64,000 nucleotides of DNA from Bog-793 sp035625025 (lineage in GTDB: Bacteria > Actinomycetota > Acidimicrobiia > Acidimicrobiales > Bog-793), in contig DASPQJ010000018.1 in the NCBI GenBank assembly GCA_035625025.1, positions 1 to 64,000 on the forward strand, given 5' to 3'. The notes beneath the pieces are model-generated. The model worked only from the letters and a program-made list of their open reading frames with translations, was not told the origin of the DNA and did not search any database. Positions 27,900 to 36,661 of the stretch are shown piece after piece. Position 1 is the stretch's first letter. The number at the start of each line of letters is the position of its first letter. Position numbers and translations under genes: made by a program.

Positions 27900-29174
27900 C
27901 TACAGCCCGAACAGGGCGCGCAGCGCCTCGGCGAGGTGCTCTCCGCGCGCTGAACCGGCCGCGGCCTTCACCTGGACGGTCGGCTCGTGAACGAGTTTGG
28001 CGACGATGCGGCGGGTCGCGGTCTCGACGGCGGCGCGGTCGTCGGCCCCGAGACGTGACAGTACGGCGTCGATCCGCGCCAGCTCGGCGGAGCGGATGAG
28101 CTCCGCCCGCTCGTGCAGCGCCGAGACGACCGGCGCGACCGACCGCCCCCGCGCCGCGAGCGAGTAGCGACCGAGCTCCTCGTCGATGATTCCTTGCACC
28201 CGGTCGATCTCGGACCGCCTCGTCGCCAGGGAGCGTTCCGCGAAGTTGCGTAGGTCGTCGACGTCGCGCAACGTGACGTCCGGGAAGGACGCGACGGCGG
28301 GATCGACGTCCCGCGGCACAGCCGCGTCGACGATGAGCAGCGGCCGCCGGGACCGGGTGGCGCGGGCCAGACGGAGGTCCTCGGGACCGAGGAGGATCTC
28401 CGGCGCCGCGGTAGCCGAGAACAGCACGTCGGCGTCGGCGAGTGCCCGGCGGAGCTCGCCGAGTTCGGCTCCCCGTCCGGCGACCGCGCTCGCCAGGGCG
28501 TCTGCTTTGTCGCGGTTGCGGCTCACAACGACCAGATCGGCGAGCTTGCCCGCGGCACTGAGCGCGGCGAGGAGTCCCGCGCCCATCTCGCCGGCGCCGA
28601 CAACGACGACGCGCCGACCGCCGAGCGACCCACCGCAGTGCTCCGAGGCGAGCGCCACCGCCACGTGGGCGAGTGAGGTGGTGCCCCGCGCGATCCCCGT
28701 CTCGGCCCGGGCGCGCTTTCCGACCTCGACGGCGTGGCGGAACAGACCGTCGAGCACCGGACCCGTGGCACGCTCGCGGTGGGCCCGTTCGTGCGCCGCG
28801 CGCACCTGGCGGAGGATCTCACCCTCGCCGAGCACCGGTGAGTCGATGCCCGACGCCACCGCGAAAAGGTGGCGCGCCGCCGGCTCATCGTGCGCGATGA
28901 CGAGCACCTCATCGAGGCCGGAGGTCAAGGCGGCCGAGACGGCGAGCCGTTCGCCGAGGAAACGGCGGATGTCCGCGACGCCGTCGCGAAATCTCTCGGC
29001 CACGGCGTAGATCTCGGTTCGCATGCACGTCGACAGGATCACCGCTTCGAGGAGGTGCGGGCTGTCGCCCAGACCGGCGAGCGCCTTCGGCAGCTCGTCG
29101 TCGGGGAACGCCAGGCACTCCAGTAGCTCGAGCGGCGCGTCCCGTTCGTGGAGCCCGACCACGACGACCGGCAC
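27900..29174 (-). CDS. hemA: Glutamyl-tRNA reductase
   Basis: The 424-residue enzyme reduces glutamyl-tRNA to glutamate-1-semialdehyde and commits carbon to heme. The N-terminal catalytic cysteine is at position 50 in ILSTCMRTEIYAV; most family members have Asn after this Cys, here Met. The NADPH-binding domain follows (RRVVVVGAGEMG) and the C-terminal dimerisation helix ends near FGL. GTG 29174 is preferred over GTG 29180 because GAGGAGG lies just upstream of it and the cysteine then takes the canonical number 50. Confidence 0.94.
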   Translation of the reverse strand: MPVVVVGLHERDAPLELLECLAFPDDELPKALAGLGDSPHLLEAVILSTCMRTEIYAVAERFRDGVADIRRFLGERLAVSAALTSGLDEVLVIAHDEPAARHLFAVASGIDSPVLGEGEILRQVRAAHERAHRERATGPVLDGLFRHAVEVGKRARAETGIARGTTSLAHVAVALASEHCGGSLGGRRVVVVGAGEMGAGLLAALSAAGKLADLVVVSRNRDKADALASAVAGRGAELGELRRALADADVLFSATAAPEILLGPEDLRLARATRSRRPLLIVDAAVPRDVDPAVASFPDVTLRDVDDLRNFAERSLATRRSEIDRVQGIIDEELGRYSLAARGRSVAPVVSALHERAELIRSAELARIDAVLSRLGADDRAAVETATRRIVAKLVHEPTVQVKAAAGSARGEHLAEALRALFGL

Positions 29175-29267
29175 CTTCACCTCCTCGTCCTACACGGCAA
29201 CGGCACCCTGACGGCGACGACGGACCTCAGGCCACGCGGCGCGTCACCGCGCCACACCGTGCAGACT

Positions 29268-29999
29268 CTACGAGCTCTTCCAGAGTCCACCCACGCCGCC
29301 ATCGGCCGCCGGATCGGCCCCAACCGCCTCGCCGGCCCCGACATCCCGGCCCGGGGGCCGCGCCCGGTAGAAGGCGAGCACCTGCAGCTCGGCGGCGAGG
29401 TCGACCTGGCGCACCGTTACCTTCTCCGGGACGGACAGCACGACCGGCGCGAAGTTGAGGATCGACCGCACCCCGGCGGTGACGAGCAGCTCGGCAACGG
29501 ATTGACTCGCGCTCGCGGGCGTCGCGATCACCCCGATGCGCACCTTTTCACGCGCACAGGCCTCGCCGAGCCGGTCGAGGTGCTCGATGACGATGCCTTC
29601 GAGCATCGTCCCGACGATCGCGGAGTCGACGTCGGCGAGCACGGCCACCCGGAACCCGCCGGTGCGGAAACCCCGCGACCGGACGAGCGCTCGTCCCAGA
29701 TTGCCGATCCCGACCATCGCGAGCGGCCAGTCATGGTCGAGCGCGAGCGCCCCGTCGACCCGGGCGAGGAGACGCGGCACTTCGTAGCCGGTGCCACGGG
29801 TGCCGTAGGTGCCAAAACGCGACAGGTCGCGGCGCAGCGTCGCGGGATTCACCCCGACGATCGAGGCGAGCTCGGACGACGAGACGTAACCGATCCCCCG
29901 CTCGACCATGACGGAGAGCGCCCGGTGATAGAGGGGCAGGCGCGCGACGGTTGGTTCCGGAATCCGTTCGTTCGGCCCCCTCCGACCCTCCCCCGGCAC
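29268..29999 (-). CDS. rex: Redox-sensing transcriptional repressor Rex
   Basis: The product (243 residues) has an N-terminal winged helix (ARLPLYHRALSVM, SSSELASIVGVNPATLRRDL) and a Rossmann domain with MVGIGNLGRALV that senses NADH/NAD+. Rex proteins repress respiratory genes when NADH is low. The position directly before hemA, with a large nuo operon in the same window, fits a role in matching heme and complex I supply to redox state. GTG 29999 is the last plausible start before the conserved IPEPTVARLPLY; a GC-rich GGGGGAGGG follows it. No clear Rex operator was seen by eye. Confidence 0.92.
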   Translation of the reverse strand: MPGEGRRGPNERIPEPTVARLPLYHRALSVMVERGIGYVSSSELASIVGVNPATLRRDLSRFGTYGTRGTGYEVPRLLARVDGALALDHDWPLAMVGIGNLGRALVRSRGFRTGGFRVAVLADVDSAIVGTMLEGIVIEHLDRLGEACAREKVRIGVIATPASASQSVAELLVTAGVRSILNFAPVVLSVPEKVTVRQVDLAAELQVLAFYRARPPGRDVGAGEAVGADPAADGGVGGLWKSS

Positions 30000-30270
30000 G
30001 CTGCACAGGCTAACGACGAGCCGCAGGCCGAACGACGTCGCCGAGTCACGGCGTGAGGAGGCCGCGCCCATCCCGCTCGGACTCGACGACTGGGCCGCGC
30101 CGCCCTTCGGGCGCCGGCGGCCGGTTACTGAGGCGCGGCGCGCCTGGCCGGGAGGAGGACGGACGGCAGCGTTACCCGGCGCGCGCCAGCAGGGTCAACG
30201 TCGCCCTCGACAGGTTCACCGTCGCGCCGACGGCGCGAACGCCATCGGGCAAGCGCTGCAGCCTTGGTGC

Positions 30271-30474
30271 CTATCCCGCCTCGGTGAACCGGGCGGCGAG
30301 GTAGCCGTCGACGTCCTCTTCGCGTAGCCGGTAGGACTTGCCCACGCGGACTGCGGGCAGTTGCCCGGCGCTGATGAGCCGGTAGACGGTCATGTTCGAG
30401 ATCCGCAGCATCTGCGCGACCTCGCCCACCGTAAGAAACTGCGACTTCGTGTATTGGATCGACAGCTCAATCAC
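30271..30474 (-). CDS. Excisionase/BldC-like helix-turn-helix DNA-binding protein
   Basis: The 67-residue protein is almost wholly one MerR-like winged helix (FLTVGEVAQMLRISNMTVYR followed by LISAGQLPAVRVGKSYRLRE). In actinobacteria such small proteins next to proC are conserved chromosomal regulators, not phage excisionases. GGAGAGG precedes GTG 30474 very closely, so the exact start is uncertain. It lies 87 bases downstream of proC on the same strand. Confidence 0.85.
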   Translation of the reverse strand: MIELSIQYTKSQFLTVGEVAQMLRISNMTVYRLISAGQLPAVRVGKSYRLREEDVDGYLAARFTEAG

Positions 30475-30561
30475 CCCTCTCCGCCGACACGACTGTAGGC
30501 CAGCGGGGCTCATGGGGAAAGAGGGGAAGGAGATTTTCTCGCCTCGGCGGTGCGAGGACCG

Positions 30562-31383
30562 TCACCTGGGCTTTTGGCGCGACTCCCGACGGGCGTCACC
30601 GAGCTCTCCCGCCCGAACAACCGCCGCCGCGACGGCATCGGCGAACGCGGCGCGCACGGCGCGCGCCTCGAGGACGTTGACCGCCGCCTCGGTCGCCCCC
30701 CCGGGAGAGGCGACCTCGCCGCGCAGCACCTCGGCGGGACGACCGGTCTCGATCATCATCCTCGCCGCGCCGTAGAGCGTCTGTTCGACGAGCTGGCGAG
30801 CGACGGAGGCGTCGAGCCCGGCGGCGGTGCCGGCCGCGACGAGCGCCTCGGCCAGATAGTAGAGGTAGGCTGGCCCGCAACCGGAAACCCCCGTCGCCGC
30901 GTCGAGCAGCTCCTCGGGGAGACGGACGACGGTGCCGACCGCCGAGAGGATCCCCTCCGCCCAGACCAGATCGTCCTCGGTTGCCCCCGCGCCGCCGGCG
31001 ATGATCGACACACCCGCCCCCAGCTGCGCCGGGGTGTTCGGCATCGCCCGGACCACGCCGAGAGGCGCACCGATCCACTCGCGAAGGCTTTCGGTCGTTA
31101 CCCCGGCGACGATCGACAGCGCATGCCGGTAGCCGAAACCGGCCAACCTCCGGCAGACCGCCTCGGCGTCATGCGGCTTCACCGCCACGACGAGCCCGTC
31201 CGCGGCGACTGGCTCGGCGGCGACGACGAGCCCGGGTGATCGTGCCAGCAACGTCTCTCGCGTCGCCCCGACGCGTTCGGCGACGGCGATCTCCTCCGGC
31301 GTCGCCCAACCGCTGGCGAGCAGTCCCTCGACGAGGGCGCCACCCATCCGGCCTCCTCCGACGATGCAGAGCCGGACGGCCAC
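30562..31383 (-). CDS. proC: Pyrroline-5-carboxylate reductase
   Basis: The 273-residue enzyme makes proline from pyrroline-5-carboxylate with NAD(P)H. The N-terminal nucleotide motif CIVGGGRMGGALVEGL, the central VRAMPNTPAQLGAG and the C-terminal signature GATEAAVNVLEA preceded by GCGPAYLYYLAEAL are all present. GTG 31383 is nine bases after the upstream glycosyltransferase stop, so the two are probably co-transcribed. Confidence 0.95.
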   Translation of the reverse strand: MAVRLCIVGGGRMGGALVEGLLASGWATPEEIAVAERVGATRETLLARSPGLVVAAEPVAADGLVVAVKPHDAEAVCRRLAGFGYRHALSIVAGVTTESLREWIGAPLGVVRAMPNTPAQLGAGVSIIAGGAGATEDDLVWAEGILSAVGTVVRLPEELLDAATGVSGCGPAYLYYLAEALVAAGTAAGLDASVARQLVEQTLYGAARMMIETGRPAEVLRGEVASPGGATEAAVNVLEARAVRAAFADAVAAAVVRAGELGDARRESRQKPR

Positions 31384-31392
31384 GACGTGACC

Positions 31393-32649
31393 TCAACCGC
31401 ACTCGACGAGGGTGCGCGCCGTCAGGTCGTTGTAGAGGCGGCGCAGGCGGGCCGCGGCGAGCGACCACGTGTAGGCCCGGGCACGTCGGGCCGCCGCTTC
31501 GCCGAAGCGCGCCGCCAGCTCAGGGGTGTCGACGAGGGCGGCGACGAAGCCGGCGAAGACGTCGACGCCGCCGCCATCGACGAGAAATCCCGTCTCGCCG
31601 TGGTCAACGAGCGTGGCGAGCCCGCCGACGGCTGAGGCGACGACCGGCGTGCCGCAGGCGGCGGCTTCGAGCGCGACGAGGCCGAAGGACTCCGACCGGC
31701 TCGGCACGAGGCAGGCGTCCGCGGCGCGGTAGTACGTCGAGAGCCGCTCGTGCGGTTGCGGGGGGATGAACGCGACCCGCTCTCCGAGCCCGAGGCCCTT
31801 CACGAGCGACCGCAACGTCGCGACCTCATCGTCCCCGCTCGGTCCGCTCGGACCGCCGACGATCGCGAGCCGTGCGCCGGTGACACCGAGACGGTCCAGG
31901 GCAGCGAGCGTCCGCACGGCGACGTCGGTCCCCTTGAGCGGCTGGATCCGACCGACGAACAATAGGAGTGGGCCTGGTCCAGCGAGTCCGAGCGTCCGAC
32001 GGGCCTGCGATTTGTCGCCGGGCGAGAACAAGGCGTGGTCGACGCCAGGAGCGACGATCTCGACGCGCGCCGGGTCAGCGTCGTAGAGCGCGACGAGTTG
32101 GTCCAGCTCCACCGAGCAGGAGGCGAGGATCGCGTCCGAGCATCCGATCACCTCTGCCTCGGCTCGGGCGCGCCGTCCGGGGTCGGCGGGGTCGAATTCC
32201 TCGGGGCTCGCTTCGGCCTTCACGCGGTCCAAGGTGTGGAACGTCGAGACGAGCGGGATGCCGAGCCGGTGCTTCAGCGCGTGGCCCGCGATTCCGGAGA
32301 GCCAGTAGTTGGCGTGGATCGCGTCGATCCGGGACTCGCCGGGCGCTTCGGGGCCAGCCAGGCGGTCGGCGACAGCTTTGGTGAAGGCGCCGACGAGCTC
32401 GTGCAGGAGCCCTTTCGCGACCGGTCGCTGCGGACCGGCCTCGACGTGGTGGACCGTCAGCCCGGGCTCGACCTCGACTCGGGAAGGCAGGTCCTCGGAC
32501 GACGCGCGCGTGAAGACGTCACACTCGACTCCCGCCCGGGCGAGCGAGGCGGACAGCTCGCGCACGTAGACGTTCATCCCGCCGCCGTCGCCGCTGCCGG
32601 GTTGCGCGAGGGGCGACGTGTGCATCGAGAGTACGGCGAGCTTGCGCAT
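31393..32649 (-). CDS. mshA: MshA-type D-inositol-3-phosphate glycosyltransferase
   Basis: The 418-residue GT4 enzyme matches MshA, which joins GlcNAc to inositol phosphate in the first step of mycothiol synthesis. The N-terminal SMHTSPLAQPGSGDGGGMNV is diagnostic, followed by the nucleotide-sugar site region (VGRIQPLKGTDVAVR) and the EX7E-type stretch SRSESFGLVALEAAACGTPV. ATG 32649 fits the family start; the upstream open frame is unrelated. A non-mycothiol role as a generic GT4 cannot be excluded, but a PIG-L deacetylase lies 1.4 kb away. Confidence 0.85.
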   Translation of the reverse strand: MRKLAVLSMHTSPLAQPGSGDGGGMNVYVRELSASLARAGVECDVFTRASSEDLPSRVEVEPGLTVHHVEAGPQRPVAKGLLHELVGAFTKAVADRLAGPEAPGESRIDAIHANYWLSGIAGHALKHRLGIPLVSTFHTLDRVKAEASPEEFDPADPGRRARAEAEVIGCSDAILASCSVELDQLVALYDADPARVEIVAPGVDHALFSPGDKSQARRTLGLAGPGPLLLFVGRIQPLKGTDVAVRTLAALDRLGVTGARLAIVGGPSGPSGDDEVATLRSLVKGLGLGERVAFIPPQPHERLSTYYRAADACLVPSRSESFGLVALEAAACGTPVVASAVGGLATLVDHGETGFLVDGGGVDVFAGFVAALVDTPELAARFGEAAARRARAYTWSLAAARLRRLYNDLTARTLVECG

Positions 32650-32698
32650 TCGGGCCCAGCGTAACGGTCCGACCCCGGGTAACTGCACCAATCCCCAT

Positions 32699-33058
32699 TC
32701 AGTGGACCGGACCGACCCGATCCCGAGGCGCGTAGCGGTACCACGCCACGCCGACGAGCGATTCGACGTGCACGGCGCCGTAGTGGCGGCTGTCCCGACT
32801 GGCGCCCCCATTGTCGCCAGCGACGACGACCTCGCTGGGGGTCACCGCGACGGCGCGTTTCACGATGAGCCGACCCGAACCCTCCGGGTCGACAAAAACG
32901 ACGAGCTCGCCCGGCGCGGCGCGCTGAGTCCGGCGGACGGCCAAACGGTCGCCGTCACAGAGCGTCGGAAGCATGCTCGGGCCAGCCACGACGACCCGGG
33001 CTGGGATCCGCAGGATTCGGGCGCACGCCGCGAGGACCCGACGCGGGCGGCGGAGCAC
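32699..33058 (-). CDS. sodX: Nickel-type SOD maturation protease (S26 family)
   Basis: The 119-residue product is a short signal-peptidase-like serine protease with catalytic Ser in VAGPSMLPTLCDGDRLAV and Lys in LIVKRAVAVTP, followed by the box AGDNGGASRDSRHYG. Such stand-alone S26 proteins next to sodN trim the NiSOD leader. The frame is open to 33211 over sodN, but GTG 33058 has GAGGTG six bases upstream, so it is taken as the start. It is divergent from sodN with a 97-bp shared promoter region. Confidence 0.85.
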   Translation of the reverse strand: MLRRPRRVLAACARILRIPARVVVAGPSMLPTLCDGDRLAVRRTQRAAPGELVVFVDPEGSGRLIVKRAVAVTPSEVVVAGDNGGASRDSRHYGAVHVESLVGVAWYRYAPRDRVGPVH

Positions 33059-33112
33059 GATGCACACCTCGTTAGTGTTGTCGGCGCCGTTCGCTTCGGC
33101 GTCGGCAGTTTC

Positions 33113-33126
33113 CCCGCCACGGCGGG
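33113..33126. promoter_or_regulatory. Small inverted repeat in the sodX-sodN promoter region
   Basis: CCCGCC and GGCGGG flank an AC dinucleotide 30 bases before the sodN ATG, next to a TAAT that could be part of a -10 element. NiSOD genes are often controlled by a nickel-responsive Fur-type repressor, but this palindrome does not resemble the A/T-flanked TTGC-type site known for Nur. The regulatory role is a guess. Confidence 0.22.
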
Positions 33127-33155
33127 TAATGGAAAGCGATCGAAGGAGTCGTGGC

Positions 33156-33575
33156 ATGTCGCTCACCTCATACCTGCTCTTGCTCGCCGACCGGGTCGCG
33201 CCGCCACGCACGGCGCACGCCCACTGTGACCTGCCTTGCGGCGTCTACGACCCCGCACAGGCCCGCATCGAGGCGGAGTCGGTGAAGGCCTGCATGGAGA
33301 GGTTCAACGCGTCCGACGATCCGGTGTTCCGCCAGCGCGCCATCATGATCAAAGAAGAACGGGCCGAGCTCGTGAAGCACCACCTCTGGGTGCTGTGGAC
33401 TGACTACTTCAGACCCGAACACGCCGAGCGCTTCCCCGAGCTGCACGAGCTCGTCTGGACGACGACCAAGGCCGCCGGAGAAGCGAAGAAGACCAGTGAC
33501 GTCGCGGTTGCGGACCGGCTGCTCGAGGGCATCGCCGAGATCGACCGGATCTTCCGGGAGACGAAGAAGGCCTGA
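33156..33575 (+). CDS. sodN: Nickel superoxide dismutase
   Basis: The 139-residue precursor contains the nickel hook HCDLPCGVYDP at residues 23-33. Removal of the 22-residue leader would leave a mature chain of 117 residues beginning with the nickel-binding His-Cys, the usual size. The enzyme dismutates superoxide in the cytoplasm. GAAGGAG is well placed before ATG 33156. The divergent S26 protease gene supplies the processing activity. Confidence 0.96.
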   Translation: MSLTSYLLLLADRVAPPRTAHAHCDLPCGVYDPAQARIEAESVKACMERFNASDDPVFRQRAIMIKEERAELVKHHLWVLWTDYFRPEHAERFPELHELVWTTTKAAGEAKKTSDVAVADRLLEGIAEIDRIFRETKKA

Positions 33576-33611
33576 GCCTCCGGCGCGGGGCGTGACCGGA
33601 GGCGTCTTCGC

Positions 33612-33860
33612 TCAGTTCGGCGCGTCGTGGGCCGCGCAGGTCCGCTCCGTCGGCGCGACGGCGAGCCGCTCCGGCTCGATGGGAGATCCGCACAGCTCGC
33701 AGGTCGAGTAGGTGCCGCCGGCGAGGCGCTCCATCGCCACTTCGATGGCGCGCAGGTCCCTCTCGGCCTCGGCAAGGAGGGTTCGCGCCTCATCGCTGGC
33801 CGGATCACGCGACTCCCTCGAAGGCTCCTTTCGTCGTGGAATGTCCGCCGCTTCGGCCAT
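33612..33860 (-). CDS. DksA/TraR-family zinc-finger-like protein
   Basis: The 82-residue product has a short helix (EARTLLAEAERDLRAIEVAM) and a C-terminal finger CELCGSPIEPERLAVAP ending TCAAH. DksA/TraR fingers normally have four cysteines; here the fourth metal ligand position is His (C-x2-H). Family members bind RNA polymerase and affect stress or stringent control. ATG 33860 has GGAAG seven bases upstream. It converges with sodN. Confidence 0.8.
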   Translation of the reverse strand: MAEAADIPRRKEPSRESRDPASDEARTLLAEAERDLRAIEVAMERLAGGTYSTCELCGSPIEPERLAVAPTERTCAAHDAPN

Positions 33861-34070
33861 CGGGTGCTTCCTCGCGCCGTCCGGTAGTCGTGCCGGCACG
33901 CGACAGGCGCCTGAACTCGGAATCTTCGGTCAAGCGGCGAGCGTAGCGGACGGCGGAACGCCGATCGGCGCGATCGCCCCGCCTGGTGCGCAACCTCGGT
34001 GCGCGGGAATCCGGCGACGGCCGCCAATCCCCGCGGCGCTAGCCTCCCGGGATGACCCACGGCGCGACCG

Positions 34071-34817
34071 ATGGCCGCTAGCCCAGAGATACGTGTCGCC
34101 GACGGCATCGAGCCGGGTATCGCCCGCGTGCTCGTCGTCGCCGCCCACCCCGACGACGTGGACTTCGGTGTGGCCGGGTCCGTGGCGCTCTGGACCGATG
34201 CCGGGATTGACGTCTCCTACTGCATCGTCACCGACGGGGACGCGGGAGGGTCCGACCGCTCCATCTCGCGCTCGGAGATGGCCGAAACCCGTCGAAGTGA
34301 ACAACGCGCCGCCGCCTCCGTCGTCGGCGTTCACGACCTGCACTTCCTCGGCTACACCGACGGAGCTTTGGTCGCGACGAGCGAGCTGCGGCGCGATCTC
34401 AGCCGTCTCCTGCGCTCCCTGCGTCCCGATCGCGTCGTCTGCCAGTCGCCGGAGAGAAACTGGGACGCTCTCGGCGCCTCCCATCCCGACCACCTCGCAG
34501 CGGGAGAGGCAACCGTCGCCGCGTTCTATCCCGACGCGCGCAACCCCTTCGCCCACCCGGAGCTCCTCGCCGAAGGACTCGAGCCCCACGTCGTCCGCGA
34601 GCTCTGGCTCGCGGCCCATCCCCAACCGAACCGCGCCGTCGACGTCACGGCCACCTTTGATCGCAAGATCGCGGCGTTGCGCTGCCACGTGAGTCAGGTC
34701 GGCGAAGGGGAGTGGCTCGCCACCCGCGTCGGTGACTGGCTCGTCACCGGGGCACGTCGCGCCGGGTTGGCCCCCGGGCGTCTCGCGGAGGTGTTCCGGG
34801 TCGTCACCGCGCCCTGA
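34071..34817 (+). CDS. PIG-L/LmbE family deacetylase
   Basis: The 248-residue protein has the zinc motif VVAAHPDDVDFGVAGS and the third ligand region GASHPDHLAAGEAT of PIG-L N-deacetylases. With an MshA-type gene nearby, it could be the MshB or Mca step of mycothiol metabolism; the AHPDDVDFG form is also common in unrelated sugar deacetylases, so the exact substrate is open. The ATG at 34071 has no strong ribosome-binding site. Confidence 0.85.
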   Translation: MAASPEIRVADGIEPGIARVLVVAAHPDDVDFGVAGSVALWTDAGIDVSYCIVTDGDAGGSDRSISRSEMAETRRSEQRAAASVVGVHDLHFLGYTDGALVATSELRRDLSRLLRSLRPDRVVCQSPERNWDALGASHPDHLAAGEATVAAFYPDARNPFAHPELLAEGLEPHVVRELWLAAHPQPNRAVDVTATFDRKIAALRCHVSQVGEGEWLATRVGDWLVTGARRAGLAPGRLAEVFRVVTAP

Positions 34818-34967
34818 CGGGCACTGCGGTCTGGTGCCCCTCGCGGCCCGCGCTCCGGCTCCCACGCAAGGAGATCGCTCGCCACGAGTCCGCCGTTCGG
34901 ATCGGGTCAACCCCGGCATCGGGCGTTGACCGATACCGCCTAGGCGCGAACCGCACTCGCGCCGGGG

Positions 34968-35861
34968 TCAGTCGAAGTGGATCAGCAAAGCGGACCCGAA
35001 CACCACGCAGTAGATGGCGAACGGCGTCAACGTCCGAGTCGTGAACCAGCGCGTCAGGAAACGCACGGAGATCCACGCCGCGATCCCCGCGCAGACGCTC
35101 GCCACGAGCGTCTGGCCGCGGACCCCGTTTCCCGTCGTCCCGAGCAGATCCGGCAGCTTGTAGACGCCCGCCGCGAAGATGATCGGCGTCGCGAGCAGAA
35201 ACGAGAAACGTGCCGCGTCCTCGTGGTCGAGACCCCGCACGAGGCCTGCCACCATCGTGATCCCGGAACGGCTGATGCCGGCAATGAGCGCGAACACCTG
35301 CGCGATCCCGACGACGAAGCCTTCTTTCATCGTGAGCGTCGCGAGGGCGCGGTCCGGTCGATGTCGATCGGGGTCAGCGGCAACCCGGCCCGGACGCGCC
35401 CCCGACCGGTTGGAGCGTCGCCGGCGCACGAGCTCGCCGGTCGCGAGTACGAAGCCGTTCACGACGAGGAAGGCCGACGCCGGCACGGGCTTGGAGAAGA
35501 GCACCCGCAGTGGATGCTCGAGGACGAGCCCCGTGATCCCGGCGGGAATGGTCGCGACCACGAGGAGCCAGCCGAGCCGCTCGATCGGGGTCGCGATGAC
35601 CCGGCGGCGCGCCGAGCCGACGAGCGCTTGGACGATCCTCACCCAGTCCTTGCGGAAAAAGATGACGAGCCCGATGGCCGTACCGACGTGGAGGCCGACG
35701 AGGAAGGCGAGCCAGAAGGACTCCGAGGCCGACTGGGCCGCGACGACGTTGTGCCAGCCGAAAAGTGCCGGGAAGACGACCGTGTGGCCGAGGCTCGAAA
35801 CCGGGAAGAGCTCGCTGATCCCCTGCAGGATCCCGAGGATGATCGCCTGCCAGTAGTGCAT
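34968..35861 (-). CDS. uppP: Undecaprenyl-diphosphatase (UppP/BacA)
   Basis: The 297-residue membrane enzyme recycles undecaprenyl diphosphate for peptidoglycan synthesis and can give bacitracin resistance. The catalytic motifs are GILQGISELFPVSSLGH and GISRSGITMVAGL. Here the usual PISSSGH reads PVSSLGH. A loop of about 30 residues between the two halves is unusually polar (RRRRSNRSGARPGR). ATG 35861 fits the family start; in-frame Met codons further upstream are less likely. Confidence 0.92.
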   Translation of the reverse strand: MHYWQAIILGILQGISELFPVSSLGHTVVFPALFGWHNVVAAQSASESFWLAFLVGLHVGTAIGLVIFFRKDWVRIVQALVGSARRRVIATPIERLGWLLVVATIPAGITGLVLEHPLRVLFSKPVPASAFLVVNGFVLATGELVRRRRSNRSGARPGRVAADPDRHRPDRALATLTMKEGFVVGIAQVFALIAGISRSGITMVAGLVRGLDHEDAARFSFLLATPIIFAAGVYKLPDLLGTTGNGVRGQTLVASVCAGIAAWISVRFLTRWFTTRTLTPFAIYCVVFGSALLIHFD

Positions 35862-36155
35862 CTCGCTGGCGTGCGAGTGTGTGACGCCGGTCGCCGATCG
35901 CAAGAACGAGCTCGCCATGAAGATGCTTTGACGCGTCATCTCATCACCGCGTGAATCCCCGACCACCCCAGACGCACCCACCCGCCCGCGTCACGAGCCA
36001 GGCACGAAGATCGTCCTCGCGCCGTTCCTCGTCGTGAGCGCGACGGCGAGTCCGTGGTGACGATCTGGGCACTGCCCGCTCCTTCGTTCCCGGCCCGACG
36101 GATGCTACGACTCCAGGGCCCGTCGGCGCCGTAAGTCAAGTCCCTGACGCCTGCA

Positions 36156-36197
36156 ACATGAAGAGCCCGCCGGCACCAGCCGGCGGGCTCTTCATGT
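36156..36197 (-). terminator. Perfect 19-bp hairpin downstream of the cold-shock gene
   Basis: Bases 36156-36174 pair perfectly with 36179-36197 around an ACCA loop, 15 bases after the cspA stop. The outer five pairs are A/T-rich and the inner part GC-rich. There is no long T-run, as is common for actinobacterial terminators. It may also insulate the uppP side. Confidence 0.75.
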
Positions 36198-36211
36198 GAC
36201 TTCAGAAAGGT

Positions 36212-36412
36212 CTAGACCACCCGTACGTTCTGGGCTTCCTCGCCTTTACGGCCCGGAACGACGTCGAATTCGACGCGCTGGCCCTCCTCCAGGGTCTTGT
36301 AGCCCGATCCTTGAATGCTTGAGTAGTGGACGAATACGTCATCACCCTGCTCGCGCGAGATGAAGCCATAGCCCTTCTCGGAGTTGAAGAATTTGACTGT
36401 TCCAGTTGCCAA
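36212..36412 (-). CDS. Cold-shock protein (CspA family)
   Basis: The 66-residue protein is a single cold-shock domain with both RNA-binding motifs (NSEKGYGFIS and DVFVHYSSI). It acts as an RNA chaperone. GAGAGAG precedes ATG 36412. A long upstream gap (249 bp to the next gene, which is divergent) could hold a structured leader, as in many csp genes. Confidence 0.96.
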   Translation of the reverse strand: MATGTVKFFNSEKGYGFISREQGDDVFVHYSSIQGSGYKTLEEGQRVEFDVVPGRKGEEAQNVRVV

Positions 36413-36661
36413 TTCGGATTCTCTCTCTCAACAGCGCGCGCGGTCCTTCTGACCTCGTGCTTCTGGCAGCCTACGGGAGAATCGACGCGCTCGCGAGAAG
36501 AAGACGAAAGAGCCCGTCTGCCTCCCTGCCGCTGAGAGCGATCTTCCTCACTCGGCGCGTCCGGCCCGGCGCCGTTCGCGCGAACGATGCAGCCCGCCGC
36601 GCGACCGTCCGTTCGATCGCTACAGTCGGGCGATCCGCGCTGATCGTCGAGGGAGAAACCG

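Noticed and set aside
29999..30060. Possible Rex operator upstream of rex
   Set aside because: No match to the TTGTGA-N6-TCACAA-type site could be found by eye.
33059..33155. A nickel-responsive Fur-type operator for sodN
   Set aside because: No TTGC-N-GCAA-type palindrome is visible; only a GC palindrome is present.
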